Part shown: positions 20,301 through 29,275 of the stretch, one piece after another
Layout: the number at the start of each line of letters is the position of its first letter
How positions within the stretch are numbered: position 1 is the first letter of the stretch
Assembly: GCA_041399205.1 (NCBI GenBank)
Contig: JAWKTK010000021.1
Span: forward strand, 122,042-186,041
Length of the DNA: 64,000 bases
DNA from: JAGQOZ01 sp041399205
GTDB lineage: Bacteria; Planctomycetota; Planctomycetia; Pirellulales; Pirellulaceae
Direction of reading: 5' to 3'
Made by a program: the position numbers and the translations under genes
Notes under the pieces: model-generated
Seen by the model: the letters and a program-made list of their open reading frames with translations, nothing else
Told to the model about the DNA's origin: nothing
Databases searched by the model: none

Positions 20301-22985
20301 CATGGGATCTATGTCGATTTGACGGCCGTGGGCAATGGGACGCAGCATCTAGTGGGTGCCGGTGGAGCTTTGGGTTCGCTGGCGCAGGCCACTCGCAATG
20401 GCATCTCCAGTGCCAACTCGTTGGGTTCGGCCGGATCCATCATTGGTTCGCTCCGCCGATCCAACAGCGTGGTGAATCTGGACGGACAGACCAATGTTGC
20501 TGTCGGCAGCAGTGCGGAATTGCAGGCGGGAACCAATTTGGAAGTGATTGGTGCGTCAGCGGTCAATTCGGGCGGGACAGCTCGCAGTAAAGCCATTTCC
20601 GGCATCGCCGCCGGTGGTTCGGGCGAAGTGACCATTGATTCCAATAACCAAGTCCATACCAACGTAGGTCTGTCCGCTATATTGCACGCCGGTCAGGAAC
20701 TGGATGTCGAGGCGTTGACGATCAATGATACGCTGAGCGCCACTGACGCGTTGGGGGTGAGCGGATTGTCGGGGGCCAGGGCGGAAACGAACGCTCACCT
20801 CTGGCATGACACTCGAGTGGATATTGCGGATCGAGCGAACCTGACGTCGGACGGTAATATTGGCATCTTGGCCGAAATGACGTTTGGCGGTGATCTGACG
20901 AATCGAGCTGATAGTGGCGGCTTTGGAACTGCGCCACGAGCTCATTCGCGGTACTACATGGGCCAAGGTGATGCGTTGCAAGATACCGTGGTTCAGATTG
21001 GTAATGGAGCCTCGATCAAAGGCAAACGAGAAGTTCAGATTCGTGCGAATGTGGACAACGACGGACGAATCAATTCGCACGCGGAGGCAAATGCTTACGG
21101 AGTGTTTGCGGTAACGAACGCCACAAACGTGATTGAAGTTCGTTCGAATGCAAACGTGTTTGTGGATAACAACGCGGATGTCGTTGGTCGAGATGCTTTG
21201 TTGGTGACTACCGAACATGAACCGATCAGCACGTATTCTTACACGGAAGCCGATTCTCGCGCGTTAGCCAAGTCGACGGCGGAAGCGGATTTGACGGTGG
21301 AAATGGTTTCGACCGTCGAGGGTGAGGACAATGCTGTATTTTCCAGTGGCGATCTGCAAGTCCGGTCGCTGGTGGGCGAAAACGTGTTGTCCCGATACGC
21401 TCGTGCTCGTGGAGTCCCGTTGATTTCCGACGCCAATATTGACGTCAACACTGCGTATCCTCGAGTGATTGATTTTGATTCAGACGTGGTGCTGTTGCCA
21501 TCACCCGACCCAGAATTGGTGGTGGATGAAAACGGCGTGGTCACGGTTGCGCGAGGCATCACGGTGAACGGTGGATTTGGCGAAGGCTACCACGTACCGG
21601 CGACTGGCTTTGTGGTGGACGATATTAGCAACAATGCGCCGGGCCACGCGTTATTTGAGACGAATTCGCTGGATCACAAAATTGACGGCACCATTGTGTC
21701 TGATCCGAATGTGACTCGCGGCGTTTTCTACGTCGAACACGCCTTTGACCATGTTTTGATCGAAAACCATTCCAGTAGCGACATGCGAATTCGGCATATT
21801 CGGCCAATTGATCGAGACGGCGTGCCGGCTCCTCGCGTGGACATTGTGACGGACATTCGCACGTTGGAATTCAATATTGCGAACCGAATTTCCGAAACCG
21901 AGATTCAGATTGACAACTTTGGTATTTCTCAGGCCGATGTGCGATTAGACGGCGTGATTGACAATCCGATCGGTTCGACTCACATCCGCAGCGAATCTGG
22001 CGATCTGCTTAAACATAGTTTCAACAGTGATCAACTGATTCGCAGCAATCTTACTCGGCTAGATGCCGGTGGCAGCATTGGTCAGGCGGTCCCTGGCGCC
22101 GCTGCACTGCGAATTCGCGTGGATGAAGTGCAAAGCGCTGGACGTCCGGAAAATCTGGACGCCTCGGCGGGGGATGATTTGCACTTAGCGGTACGAGGAG
22201 TCTTGCGTGATCCGGCGGTGCAGAATTTTGTGGTCAACGTGGGAATGTTGCAGGCAGGCGATTGGCTTGATTTGCAATTGCTCAAACCGATTCGTGAAAC
22301 TGACTTAGCGGTCTTGCCCAACTATGTGTTGGTGGTGGATCAAGATCTGAAAGACGATAACCCGCCGGCGCAAAACTATGTTCGCTACTTTGATCCGGAT
22401 CAAGTAGGACCGGCCATCATTGCGGGACCGTTGCATGGCGTATTTGGTTCGAATGCTGTGGAGATCGACGGTACGTATGACATTGAACTGGCCAAGGGCA
22501 AAGACGTTGACATCTTTGTGGTTTCGCCGGGTGAGTGCATCATCCATGTCATTGTGGTGATCCAGATTATTCCCGATCCGATCAACGGGTTTGATCTGTT
22601 GGCTAGTGGTGATATCACGATTGCTCCGTTCGGTAGCGGTGAGTTGCCGGACGGACGAGTGAATTCGGCGTTTGGTTCTGTGTTGGTGACGGGAGCTGGT
22701 GACGCAAACTTGGACGGACTGTTTGACTCGTCTGATTTAGTGCGAATTTTCCAAGAAGGGCAATATGAGGACGGTATTACGGGCAATTCGACTTGGCGAA
22801 GTGGCGACTGGAACGGCGATGGTGAATTCGATACTTCGGACTTGGTCACCGCATTTCAATTAGGATGGTACGAACAAGGGCCTCGACGACCTTTGGCTGC
22901 CGTTCAGGACGACTTGTTTGCCGACATCGCGTTGTTGGATTCGCTGCTGGATGACGATCGTTGGGGAAGCTGGAAGCGAAAGTAG
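17175..22985 (+). CDS. Giant adhesin-like protein, C-terminal part with dockerin-like cassette
   Basis: Continues the giant protein after the second break; with both breaks repaired the whole gene encodes about 4,994 residues. The repeat fibre runs on to about 19300. From 19370 to 20230 there is a different module, five units of the type HGLSSGDRVTY...IGGLADGQSYAVFVVDENRL, alternating short beta hairpins also known from large bacterial adhesins. Another fibre segment and a non-repetitive globular stretch (about 21450-22660) follow. The end holds the dockerin-like cassette, GDANLDGLFDSSDLV and GDWNGDGEFDTSDLV (22699-22870), then a short acidic tail ending WGSWKRK. There is no PEP-CTERM, LPxTG or barrel domain, so surface attachment must use another route. 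The only comparable protein here is at 33144-40838. Role unknown; adhesion or matrix is inference from architecture. Confidence 0.88.
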   Translation: MGVSEATIDSQVRSELQDDVTVLAGSLQVVSRHNTDGNGAPTSETARATSWAAAGSAGVTVGAVVAPATASADVLAAIGDGSNVNVAGGDVDVRAYSSNHAISNPLNLAFGGLAGVGITQSQATSSGSTKAILAGSVEAPGNSNGADTVEVIALDTSIAEAEATASAFAGLAAASSTSASSHVEPTVQASVGDGDEIRTAGNIRLEARSVTDAPAYASGATIAAGGAAGSSVAQSNLQPHVHASVGENALLNSFLGTINISATHNRNTEDNGANAVATTSSGGLFVGLSGASATANIELDIQADVQGDLLARPGVSVSAYSENRSNATASGIGVGGLAGVGTTNAAADIGGSQLVTIGDVEMNSGTDVSIINRAESDAVADVASVTGGVFASAGANLASAMVDPTVHTTVANGADLEAGQDLRLVTSSLGDATASTTGVGVAGGVSFTGSASQATLDADVATIVGVGQFKAGRDLLVHAFHNASAGGVSGDNAEATASASGGAAVAAASGAIANATATAQVHAALGGSGAKIQAGSGRTEVYARNSNDTLANADGVTLAGVVGVGANLTNAESSGETTAELASGSQVMGHGLEVEARSTDLATAISKASAGGILGSGDATAAAAVAKPSITSTIGSGVDAELTGDVLVSAQSTTETDSLAEGKALAGGVSGGSSNALAVEDFALNSSVGSQASIVTEGAIQVLALHNDKISVYNGAFDGATDVNLAANSIDLPGLHGLSSGDRVTYSDDSGTTIGGLADGQSYAVFVVDENRLRLGQTFSGPQVDAQEDVIRFTYTHGLETGQRVFYTTNNNPGTIGGLANGNAYFVRVIDAYTIKLYSTALGANSASLSFNPQADLLNNQITLPAHGLVDNQAVTYEAPANQEFAGAWINPQDHSISFASFVAAEGDLVEDHGFQSGDLITYQAEGQDVTGLVNGGQYYVVRLDASRLQLATDAEGSDIIEIANPDQNNITLHRISMANEIPLANLQSGRTYYVDLVDANTIALRNNPDGPAINLNSGSVLGSHGIRPAGVEISSGGVDSLHGIYVDLTAVGNGTQHLVGAGGALGSLAQATRNGISSANSLGSAGSIIGSLRRSNSVVNLDGQTNVAVGSSAELQAGTNLEVIGASAVNSGGTARSKAISGIAAGGSGEVTIDSNNQVHTNVGLSAILHAGQELDVEALTINDTLSATDALGVSGLSGARAETNAHLWHDTRVDIADRANLTSDGNIGILAEMTFGGDLTNRADSGGFGTAPRAHSRYYMGQGDALQDTVVQIGNGASIKGKREVQIRANVDNDGRINSHAEANAYGVFAVTNATNVIEVRSNANVFVDNNADVVGRDALLVTTEHEPISTYSYTEADSRALAKSTAEADLTVEMVSTVEGEDNAVFSSGDLQVRSLVGENVLSRYARARGVPLISDANIDVNTAYPRVIDFDSDVVLLPSPDPELVVDENGVVTVARGITVNGGFGEGYHVPATGFVVDDISNNAPGHALFETNSLDHKIDGTIVSDPNVTRGVFYVEHAFDHVLIENHSSSDMRIRHIRPIDRDGVPAPRVDIVTDIRTLEFNIANRISETEIQIDNFGISQADVRLDGVIDNPIGSTHIRSESGDLLKHSFNSDQLIRSNLTRLDAGGSIGQAVPGAAALRIRVDEVQSAGRPENLDASAGDDLHLAVRGVLRDPAVQNFVVNVGMLQAGDWLDLQLLKPIRETDLAVLPNYVLVVDQDLKDDNPPAQNYVRYFDPDQVGPAIIAGPLHGVFGSNAVEIDGTYDIELAKGKDVDIFVVSPGECIIHVIVVIQIIPDPINGFDLLASGDITIAPFGSGELPDGRVNSAFGSVLVTGAGDANLDGLFDSSDLVRIFQEGQYEDGITGNSTWRSGDWNGDGEFDTSDLVTAFQLGWYEQGPRRPLAAVQDDLFADIALLDSLLDDDRWGSWKRK

Positions 22986-23032
22986 ATACGCATGCCATTG
23001 CCGAACTGGATGGAACCGCCCTTGGCGTATTT

Positions 23033-23098
23033 TGTATTCGGCCAAACGGTGCAATGTCCGAATAGTCCAACGTCAGCAGTTGGCCGAATGCTTGTGAG
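23033..23098 (-). pseudogene. Relic of an ECF sigma-factor 5' end
   Basis: Read on the minus strand, this part of repeat copy B gives QAFGQLLTLDYSD, which lines up with QAAGELLTLVYSE, the repaired start of the sigma factor at 6608-7185. Beyond about 20 residues the similarity is lost and no sigma region 2 or 4 follows, so only the first part of a sigma gene is left. The longer minus-strand frame around it (22846-23412) has no other sigma features and runs into the giant gene, so I do not call it a gene. Confidence 0.5.
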
Positions 23099-23418
23099 GC
23101 AACTCGGGCACCAATCGAGATGAGGGCTGCGACCGGAGGACGGCTGTCCCCCGGTGCGCAGGGAGTATACCGAACGCATAGTGGTGTTGAGACTATACGT
23201 CTGGCATTGAGTAGTGCGAAAAACAGGTGCAAACTGGGCCAGAATTTTTCGAAAATCGGTTCATCAGGTAATAACGCCGGTTTAGAACATGTGGCTTCCG
23301 CTGAATTTGGAAAATTTGGAATTCGAAATTGCTTGTTGCGGGCTCGCTGGCGAATCAGGTTGGGTATAAAGGGGGGAATTGTCCACGATTTTAGATGGAA
23401 ATTCGAATCCATCGAACT
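23033..23418. repeat. Direct repeat copy B, downstream of the giant gene
   Basis: Second, diverged copy of the block at 7085-7620, in the same orientation. It matches at 23033-23095 (ATTCGGCCAAACGG, then CCAACGTCAGCAGTT) and again from 23122, starting AGGGCTGCGACCGGAGGAC, through GGGCCAGAATTTTTCGAAAA to about 23418. It ends within a few bases of the proposed start of the next gene at 23426. The stretch 22986-23425 holds nothing else that I can identify. Confidence 0.8.
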
Positions 23419-23425
23419 TACCGAT

Positions 23426-24619
23426 ATGGGTCATATGTCCGCAGACAATTCACCGACGCTGATTCCATTGGAAGAGTACCGAATTCCGTTGCCACCAACG
23501 GATGATCACTTGCGAAGTCTGTGGGATCGACTCCGACAGCGAATTTGGCCAGAAAAGGAAGATCCCTTCCTGAGTGACGTGTCACTGACTTCGGCCAAGC
23601 ACCGCCTGGCCGATTTAGCGCCCGGACCTGCCTTTGGAAACGCGGTGGAGATCATCGAACAAGGTTTTGGTGCGTGGCTTAACGATTCTTCGCCAGCTCG
23701 TTGGCTACAGGCAATCGTCTTGCCTCCTTGCGAATCGACAGGATTAGTCGAAGCATGGGCCGCAACTAGAAATCTAGCGGTCGTTCAACCTCCGACGTTT
23801 GCGGAACGAGTTCATTCGAGCCTGCATCGTCAACGCATGGAAGCTCAGTTGGACGAAATCAATGGTCCGTGCGTGATTCCTCGTCTAGAACGTTGGTTCG
23901 TTCGACATCATCGAGGCTTGGACTTGCTGCGAATGCTGTTAGATCGACTAGCCGAACGAAAAATGCATTGTGTGGTGGGGTGCAATTCGTGGGCTTGGAA
24001 CTTTCTGGTGACGGTGGCAAGCTTGAGCAGTGTGTTTCCCCAACCGTGGACGTTGCCGCCGCAAACGGCGCTGCAGTTGGGAAATTGGTTTCCCGCAATT
24101 GTGAAAACGCATTCCACCAAGTGTTTGACAGTTTGTCGAGCTCAGGATGGGAAAGACGTTATGGCACAAAAGAAGCCAGGTAAGCTTGAGCACGATTATT
24201 TCCATTTATTGGCATCTAGCAGTTTGGGAATTCCGTGGGTAGCGTGGTACCAGTGGAGGAAGTCATTGCGGTTGCATCCAGAAACCGACACAACTTCAGA
24301 TGCGGATCGTTCTGCCACCGACGGTCAGGATGGTCATGAGGATGTGATTTGGGTGAGCGAACCAGCGAAAGTCAAAATGCCCGATTCCAACCAAAACCAA
24401 GCGTTGTTGGTCTTACACGCCTTGTTGGTCCACGGACCGTTGGAGCAAAAAGAATTGTCAACTGTGTTGCCCAGTGTCGATTTGGCAAATGTTGTTACGG
24501 TGTTAGAAATGAGTCGATTGGTTCAGCGAAATGGCAATGCCTTCAGCTGTCGGCCCACGGCTTATCCGCTGATTCGAAGTCGGTTGCTGTCGGCTGGTAT
24601 TGCGACGAATGTTGTCTAA
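23426..24619 (+). CDS. Unrecognised cytoplasmic protein, upstream of an MscS channel
   Basis: 397 residues, or 394 from a second ATG at 23435; neither start has a clear ribosome binding site, and longer in-frame starts would run into repeat copy B. I see no signal peptide and no certain membrane segment. The middle part contains LDLLRMLLDRLAERKMHCVV and GCNSWAWNFL. The last 70 residues (HALLVHGPLEQKELSTVLPS, then VVTVLEMSRLVQRNGNAF) resemble a winged-helix fold, with a helix pair followed by a wing-like hairpin. The gene ends 12 bases before the channel gene, so the two are probably co-transcribed. A membrane-stress or regulatory partner of the channel is possible, but nothing in the sequence proves it. 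I could not assign a family. Confidence 0.75.
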   Translation: MGHMSADNSPTLIPLEEYRIPLPPTDDHLRSLWDRLRQRIWPEKEDPFLSDVSLTSAKHRLADLAPGPAFGNAVEIIEQGFGAWLNDSSPARWLQAIVLPPCESTGLVEAWAATRNLAVVQPPTFAERVHSSLHRQRMEAQLDEINGPCVIPRLERWFVRHHRGLDLLRMLLDRLAERKMHCVVGCNSWAWNFLVTVASLSSVFPQPWTLPPQTALQLGNWFPAIVKTHSTKCLTVCRAQDGKDVMAQKKPGKLEHDYFHLLASSSLGIPWVAWYQWRKSLRLHPETDTTSDADRSATDGQDGHEDVIWVSEPAKVKMPDSNQNQALLVLHALLVHGPLEQKELSTVLPSVDLANVVTVLEMSRLVQRNGNAFSCRPTAYPLIRSRLLSAGIATNVV

Positions 24620-24631
24620 GCGAGTATTCAG

Positions 24632-25467
24632 ATGATCGATGGGACGTGGGTTTTTGCAGCTACCGATACTGTGCAGTTGTTCAATGACTGGCAAGAAGTT
24701 CAGTTCGTACAAATCGGCTGCGTTTTGGGTGTTTGTGGAATCCTGATTGCGCTGACGCAATGGTTGTTGCCTTTTTTCGCCGACGTTGTTCCCAGCCGAT
24801 TTCGACTCTATTTCCTGGCTGCCGTGCCGGTTATTCGACTTGCCTTGATCACCGTTGCTATCCTGTGGATCATCCCGCTGGTATTCAACGTGACGTTCGA
24901 AAACTTCCTGGTGATTGCCGGTGGTGCAAGTGTGGCAATTGGGTTCGCTTTCAAGGACTATGTCAGTAGTATGATTGCCGAGTGGTCGCGGTCTTCGAGC
25001 GACCCTATCGGCCGGGCGATTGGGTGCGTGTTGGCCAACACTATGGCGAGGTGCAGTCGGTTGGATTGCGAGCGATTTCAATGCGAACACCAACCGACGA
25101 CAATGTGACCATTCCTCATCTCGCTATCTGGACGAACCATATTGCGAACAGCAACAACGGCGAACGAACCTTAATGTGTGTTGCCGACTTCTATATCTCG
25201 GTGGCTCACGATGCGACGTGGGTTCGCAGTCGCTTACGAGACGTCGCGTTGACCAGTGCCTACTTGGACTACGGACGGCCAATCAACGTGGTATTGGTCC
25301 AGCAGCCTTGGGGTACTCATTACAAGGTTAAGGCCTATCCTTTTGACATGCGAGACCAGTTTGAGCTAGTCAGCGACGTGACCATTCGAGGAAAACAGAT
25401 GCTGATGGAAGAAGGGATAGCGGAAGCCACCGTTCCCTTGGTGGCAACTGGAAAGCCATTAACCTAA
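24632..25467 (+). CDS. MscS-family mechanosensitive channel, interrupted by a one-base frameshift
   Basis: A small-conductance mechanosensitive channel, which releases solutes on osmotic downshock. The first frame (24632-25108) has hydrophobic segments and the pore-lining region ending IGFAFKDYVSSMIA. The cytoplasmic beta domain, VAVFERPYRPGDWVRVGQHY and then RTPTDDNVTIPHLAIW, continues one frame over to the stop at 25467. One base is missing at about 24978-24982: GCCGAGTGG restored to GCCGGAGTGG reads IAGVVAVFERPYRPGDW, the expected family text. The repaired product has 278 residues, a normal length for a short MscS. Its start lies 12 bases after the preceding gene; selO follows. Either an assembly error or a freshly broken gene. 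Confidence 0.88.
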
Positions 25468-25642
25468 TGCAGCAGCAGATTTGTCCGCCTGCCGAGATAA
25501 CGGACAAAGTGACGTGGGCTTTGGCGAAGTTGCTGCGTATGCCGATCGCCGATGGATGACCGCCGCTGCCAAAAAAAGGATTCGGCAAGCGAATCTCGGC
25601 ATTGCAGACTGTTTTGACGAAGATAGATTTGGAGAGCGAACA

Positions 25643-27145
25643 ATGGACGGCTACACGGACGATTTCGATTCGATTGACAACTCGTTTGTAGATCAACTGC
25701 CCGAGTTTTGCGTCCACAGCCAACCGATGTCTGTTTCGCAGCCTCGTCTACTACAATTCAATGCTTTACTCGCTGCGGAATTGGGCTGGCCCAGCGGACA
25801 GATCGATCCGGTGTATTTGAGCCGAGTCTTTTCCGGTCAAGCTTTGTTAGCCGGAATGCAGCCGGTGGCACAAGCCTACGCGGGGCATCAATTTGGAAAT
25901 TTTGTTCCGCAATTGGGAGATGGGCGTGCTTTACTGTTGGGCGAGGTCATCGATGTCAATGGTCAGCGCCGTGATATCGCATTAAAGGGTTCGGGACCGA
26001 CCGCGTTTTCACGAAGGCGGTGATGGAAAGGCGGCGATCGGGCCGGTGTTGCGAGAATACTTGGTTGGCGAAGCCATGCACGCGCTGGGAATTCCTACCA
26101 CACGAGCACTCGCAGCCGTGGCGACCGGTGATTCGGTAATGCGCATGGAACGCCTGTTCTGGCGCCCATACTGACTCGAGTGGCGGCGAGTCATATTCGC
26201 ATTGGATCGTTTCAGTATTTTGCAGCTCGAGGCCGTTTTGATCTGGTTCGAAAGCTAGCCGACTACACGATCCAACGACATGATTCCGCGTTGGTGGGAC
26301 ATCCGAATCGTTATCTGCTGCTGCTTCAAGCTGTCATTGAGCGCCAAGCCGCGCTGGTCGCCAAATGGATGTTGGTTGGATTCATTCATGGCGTGATGAA
26401 CACCGATAATATGACGATCTCCGGCGAGACAATTGACTATGGGCCCTGTGCGTTTATGGAGTCGTACCATCCAGGGACGGTGTTTAGTTCCATCGATACA
26501 GGTGGCCGTTACGCGTACGGAAATCAGCCTGCCATCGCGCATTGGAATCTGGCTCGTTTTGCCGAAACGCTATTGCCTCTGATTAATGAAGAAGATCCTC
26601 AAGCCGCCATCGAACCAGCGACGGCCGAACTGGAAAAATTCGGCCAAATTTATCACCAACAATGGCTTAGCGGCGCATGGATCAAGTTGGGACTTTCGCC
26701 CGAGTTGGTTCGGCACGATGATCAACAGTTCGAAACGTTGGTGACCGATTGGTTTGATTTGCTGGAACGAAATCAAGTTGACCTAACGTTAGCGTGGCGC
26801 CGATTGGCGGACGCGGTCGAAGGCAACGAAGGGAAGCTTTCTGTGTTGTTCAATTCGACGGAAGAGCTGGACCCCTGGCTACAGCGTTGGCGACGTTGGT
26901 TGCCCGATTCGCCCCTGACCGAGATTGCGGAACAAATGCGGAACGTCAATCCAGTCTATATTGCTCGCAATCATTTGGTGGAAGAAGCCTTGACCGCCGC
27001 CTCGGATCAAGCGGACTTAAGGCCGTTCTGCGAGCTGTTAGATAAGGTTCGTAATCCGTTCACCGAACACCCAAGCCAACAGCGGTTTGCCGAACCGGCT
27101 AGTAACGAATTCAACCGCTGTTATCGAACTTTTTGCGGAACCTAA
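25643..27145 (+). CDS. selO: Protein adenylyltransferase SelO (YdiU), with two compensating frameshifts
   Basis: SelO is a pseudokinase-fold enzyme that transfers AMP from ATP to protein hydroxyl groups. I chose the ATG at 25643: GGAGAG lies about 6 bases upstream and FVDQLPEFCV then VSQPRLLQFN matches the usual start. Conserved blocks seen include YAGHQFGNFVPQLGDGRA, LKGSGPTAFSR, EAMHALGIPTTRALAAV, HGVMNTDNMTISG and IDYGPCAFMESY, covering the nucleotide and metal sites. The frame breaks twice. There is one extra A at 26014-26015; without it SRGGDGKAAIGPVLREY can be read. One A is missing at about 26145; with it MRNGTPVLAPILTRVAAS is restored. The two cancel, and the total is about 500 residues, the usual family length. 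It is downstream of mscS on the same strand. Since every other position fits, sequencing error is likely. Confidence 0.9.
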
Positions 27146-27341
27146 GGCTTTCTGTCTTCGGGCAAATGTTGGCGCCTGTTTTCAAGAATCAGACTTGATG
27201 TTCTTGTTCACGCCAGAATTCGGGCGCATTCTTGCCGGTCACGTGATGTAGACAACGCTAATTCAGATTCAGGTCGGTGAATAGAACGCGGGAGCCTGCA
27301 TGATTTCGAACGGCGTCGCTGGATGGCGACTTCACTAGTGC

Positions 27342-27374
27342 AAAAAACGCCGCAGCCAACAACAGGCTACGGCG
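27342..27374 (-). terminator. Rho-independent terminator for the LamG protein gene
   Basis: On the minus strand a 10-bp stem, CGCCGTAGCC paired with GGCTGCGGCG (one G-T pair), with the 7-base loop TGTTGTT, is followed directly by six T. It lies 27 bases past the stop of the gene at 27401-29275. The rest of 27146-27400 shows no gene. Confidence 0.85.
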
Positions 27375-27400
27375 CTTTGCATATTATCGTCGAATAGAAA

Positions 27401-29275
27401 CTAACGACGGCGAATCACATGGAACAGAGGCAACAGGCTCGCCAGAATCAAAACAACCGATTGAGGCTCGGGAACGGCCGCCACGCCGTTGCGAAATCCC
27501 TGTTCGTAGCCACCATCGGTGAAGGCGGCAACAAAATCGCTGCTGCTGAATTCGCCATCGCCGTTCCAGTCTCCTTCGTCCCAAGTAGAATTACCGACGA
27601 TGGTGTCTTCATATTCGCCGAACGTGAAGACCTGGACAAAGTCGCTGCTGTTGAATTCGCCGTCCAAGTTCGCATCGCCGACCCAAGTCTGACGCAAGTC
27701 TTTCACCCAGACGTTCAAGTCTGCGTCGTCGATATTGCCGTCCGAATTCAGGTCAAAGTCGCCTGAGCCGGCCAAGATGCCGCCGATCAGTAGATTGACG
27801 TCGGCAAGATCCAGAACGCCACTTCGATCGAAGTCTCCTTCCAGCAGTTCAACGCCGCCGGACAGCTCTGCGATTTCGCTATCGACCAGTGCGTGATCAA
27901 ACAGACGAACTTCGCTCAAATAGCCAGCCCAATGTTCTGCACCTTCTTGACCGCCCATGACAAAGGGCAGGGGATCGGGGCTCAACTGTTCGTCCGCCAT
28001 GATCGATTCACCGGCATATTCGCCATCGCGATAGTAGGTGAAGGTATCACCATCCTTGACCACAATGTTATGAACCCAAGGCGCATTAGGAGCTGTGCCA
28101 CCATATTGCGTGTCCCCAACTCCGGTCGTTTCCATGTGATATTCAAAACGGTCTGGTGTAAACTTGATGAATTCGCGAGGCGAAGTGTCGGCACCATCAA
28201 ATCCGTAACGATTCCCAATAATGATGTCGTTAGCCGGTGATGCTTGTTCGGGATCTTGCCGAGCCCAAAACGCCCAGGTGAAGTTGTTCTCCGTGTCCAT
28301 CAACGGTAGTTCGCCTGCTTCTACCCAGGCCGTGTTTCCACCCAAGCCCAACACGGTACCTCGATCTGGATCATCTACCCAGACAGAACCGTCATCAGCC
28401 AATCCGTCAAAATCCCAATCAAAGATGTCACCATCAAATCCATTGGGGCCGCTGTCTGCAGCCGTTTCTCCGTCACCTTCGTTCAGCAACCAGCGAGCGT
28501 ACAGATCACCGGTTGCTAGTTCGCCATTCATGGTCGACGCGATCCCAGTCGAATCCAGCGCGCTTTCGTACAGCTGAACATCGCTTAGGTAGCCTCGCCA
28601 CGTTTCCGCGCCGTTTTGGCCGCCCAAGGCAAAGGGGAGTGGATCCGCACTGCCCATGGGAACCGTAAACGTGGTGGAATTTTGTGCAACGCCATTGCGG
28701 TAATAAGTGATGGTGTCACCCTGTTTGACAACGGCGTGGTGATACCACTGATCGTCACTGGGAATGTCGACAACATCGGGATCAACCTCGCCGATGCTAA
28801 TAAACGGATCGTACGGAATGTTTCCTGTCGCGGCTCCGTTGGTATGGAATTCAAACTGAGTGGGCGTGAATTTGATAAATTCGCGAGGCGAAGTGTCGCC
28901 GCCACCCGGTGCATAACGATTTCCAATGATGATATCGTTGTTGGTGACTTGCGATGTGTGTTGCTTCGACCAAAACGACCAACTGAACTGATTGTCGAAT
29001 GTCATCATGGGCAGAACACCAGCGTCGACACAACCATTGGTTCCATTGAGTCCCAGTACGGTGCCTCGCTCCGGATCGTTAACCCAGACCGAAGAGTTCG
29101 GTCCCAGTCCTGCCGAATCCGCTCCAAAAATTTGACCAGCCGTTCCACCGGCAACTAGGTTTTGTGCCATATCACCTTGGCCATCATTAAGTGGCCACCA
29201 CGCGTAGTCACCGGCGCGAACCTGCGCTGGTACCGCAATGAACAGCACAAAAGAAAGAACGAAATTGATTCTCAT
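27401..29275 (-). CDS. Secreted two-LamG-domain protein with dockerin-like cassette and PEP-CTERM tail
   Basis: 624 residues from the ATG at 29275, where GGAGA stands 8 bases upstream; MRINFVLSFVLFIAVPAQVRA is a clear signal peptide. Two homologous concanavalin-A/LamG-like domains follow (about residues 25-225 and 235-425). Each opens with a WPLNDGQGD or WLLNEGDGE motif and shares FSWSFWSKQ/FTWAFWARQ, FKFTP and DVQLYESALDST/EVRLFDHALVDS; such domains usually bind carbohydrate or protein. Then come two EF-hand-like units (DFDRSGVLDLADVN, DLNSDGNIDDADLN), the shared dockerin-like cassette (GDANLDGEFNSSDFV, GDWNGDGEFSSSDFV) and VPEPQSVVLILASLLPLFHVIRRR-type PEP-CTERM sorting. It is probably processed by the exosortase at 49326. 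The internal duplication is plain. Substrate unknown. Confidence 0.9.
   Translation of the reverse strand: MRINFVLSFVLFIAVPAQVRAGDYAWWPLNDGQGDMAQNLVAGGTAGQIFGADSAGLGPNSSVWVNDPERGTVLGLNGTNGCVDAGVLPMMTFDNQFSWSFWSKQHTSQVTNNDIIIGNRYAPGGGDTSPREFIKFTPTQFEFHTNGAATGNIPYDPFISIGEVDPDVVDIPSDDQWYHHAVVKQGDTITYYRNGVAQNSTTFTVPMGSADPLPFALGGQNGAETWRGYLSDVQLYESALDSTGIASTMNGELATGDLYARWLLNEGDGETAADSGPNGFDGDIFDWDFDGLADDGSVWVDDPDRGTVLGLGGNTAWVEAGELPLMDTENNFTWAFWARQDPEQASPANDIIIGNRYGFDGADTSPREFIKFTPDRFEYHMETTGVGDTQYGGTAPNAPWVHNIVVKDGDTFTYYRDGEYAGESIMADEQLSPDPLPFVMGGQEGAEHWAGYLSEVRLFDHALVDSEIAELSGGVELLEGDFDRSGVLDLADVNLLIGGILAGSGDFDLNSDGNIDDADLNVWVKDLRQTWVGDANLDGEFNSSDFVQVFTFGEYEDTIVGNSTWDEGDWNGDGEFSSSDFVAAFTDGGYEQGFRNGVAAVPEPQSVVLILASLLPLFHVIRRR

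Noticed and set aside
22846..23412. Minus-strand frame of 188 codons
   Set aside because: Only about 20 residues resemble the sigma-factor start; the rest overlaps the giant gene in antisense, so I keep it as a relic.
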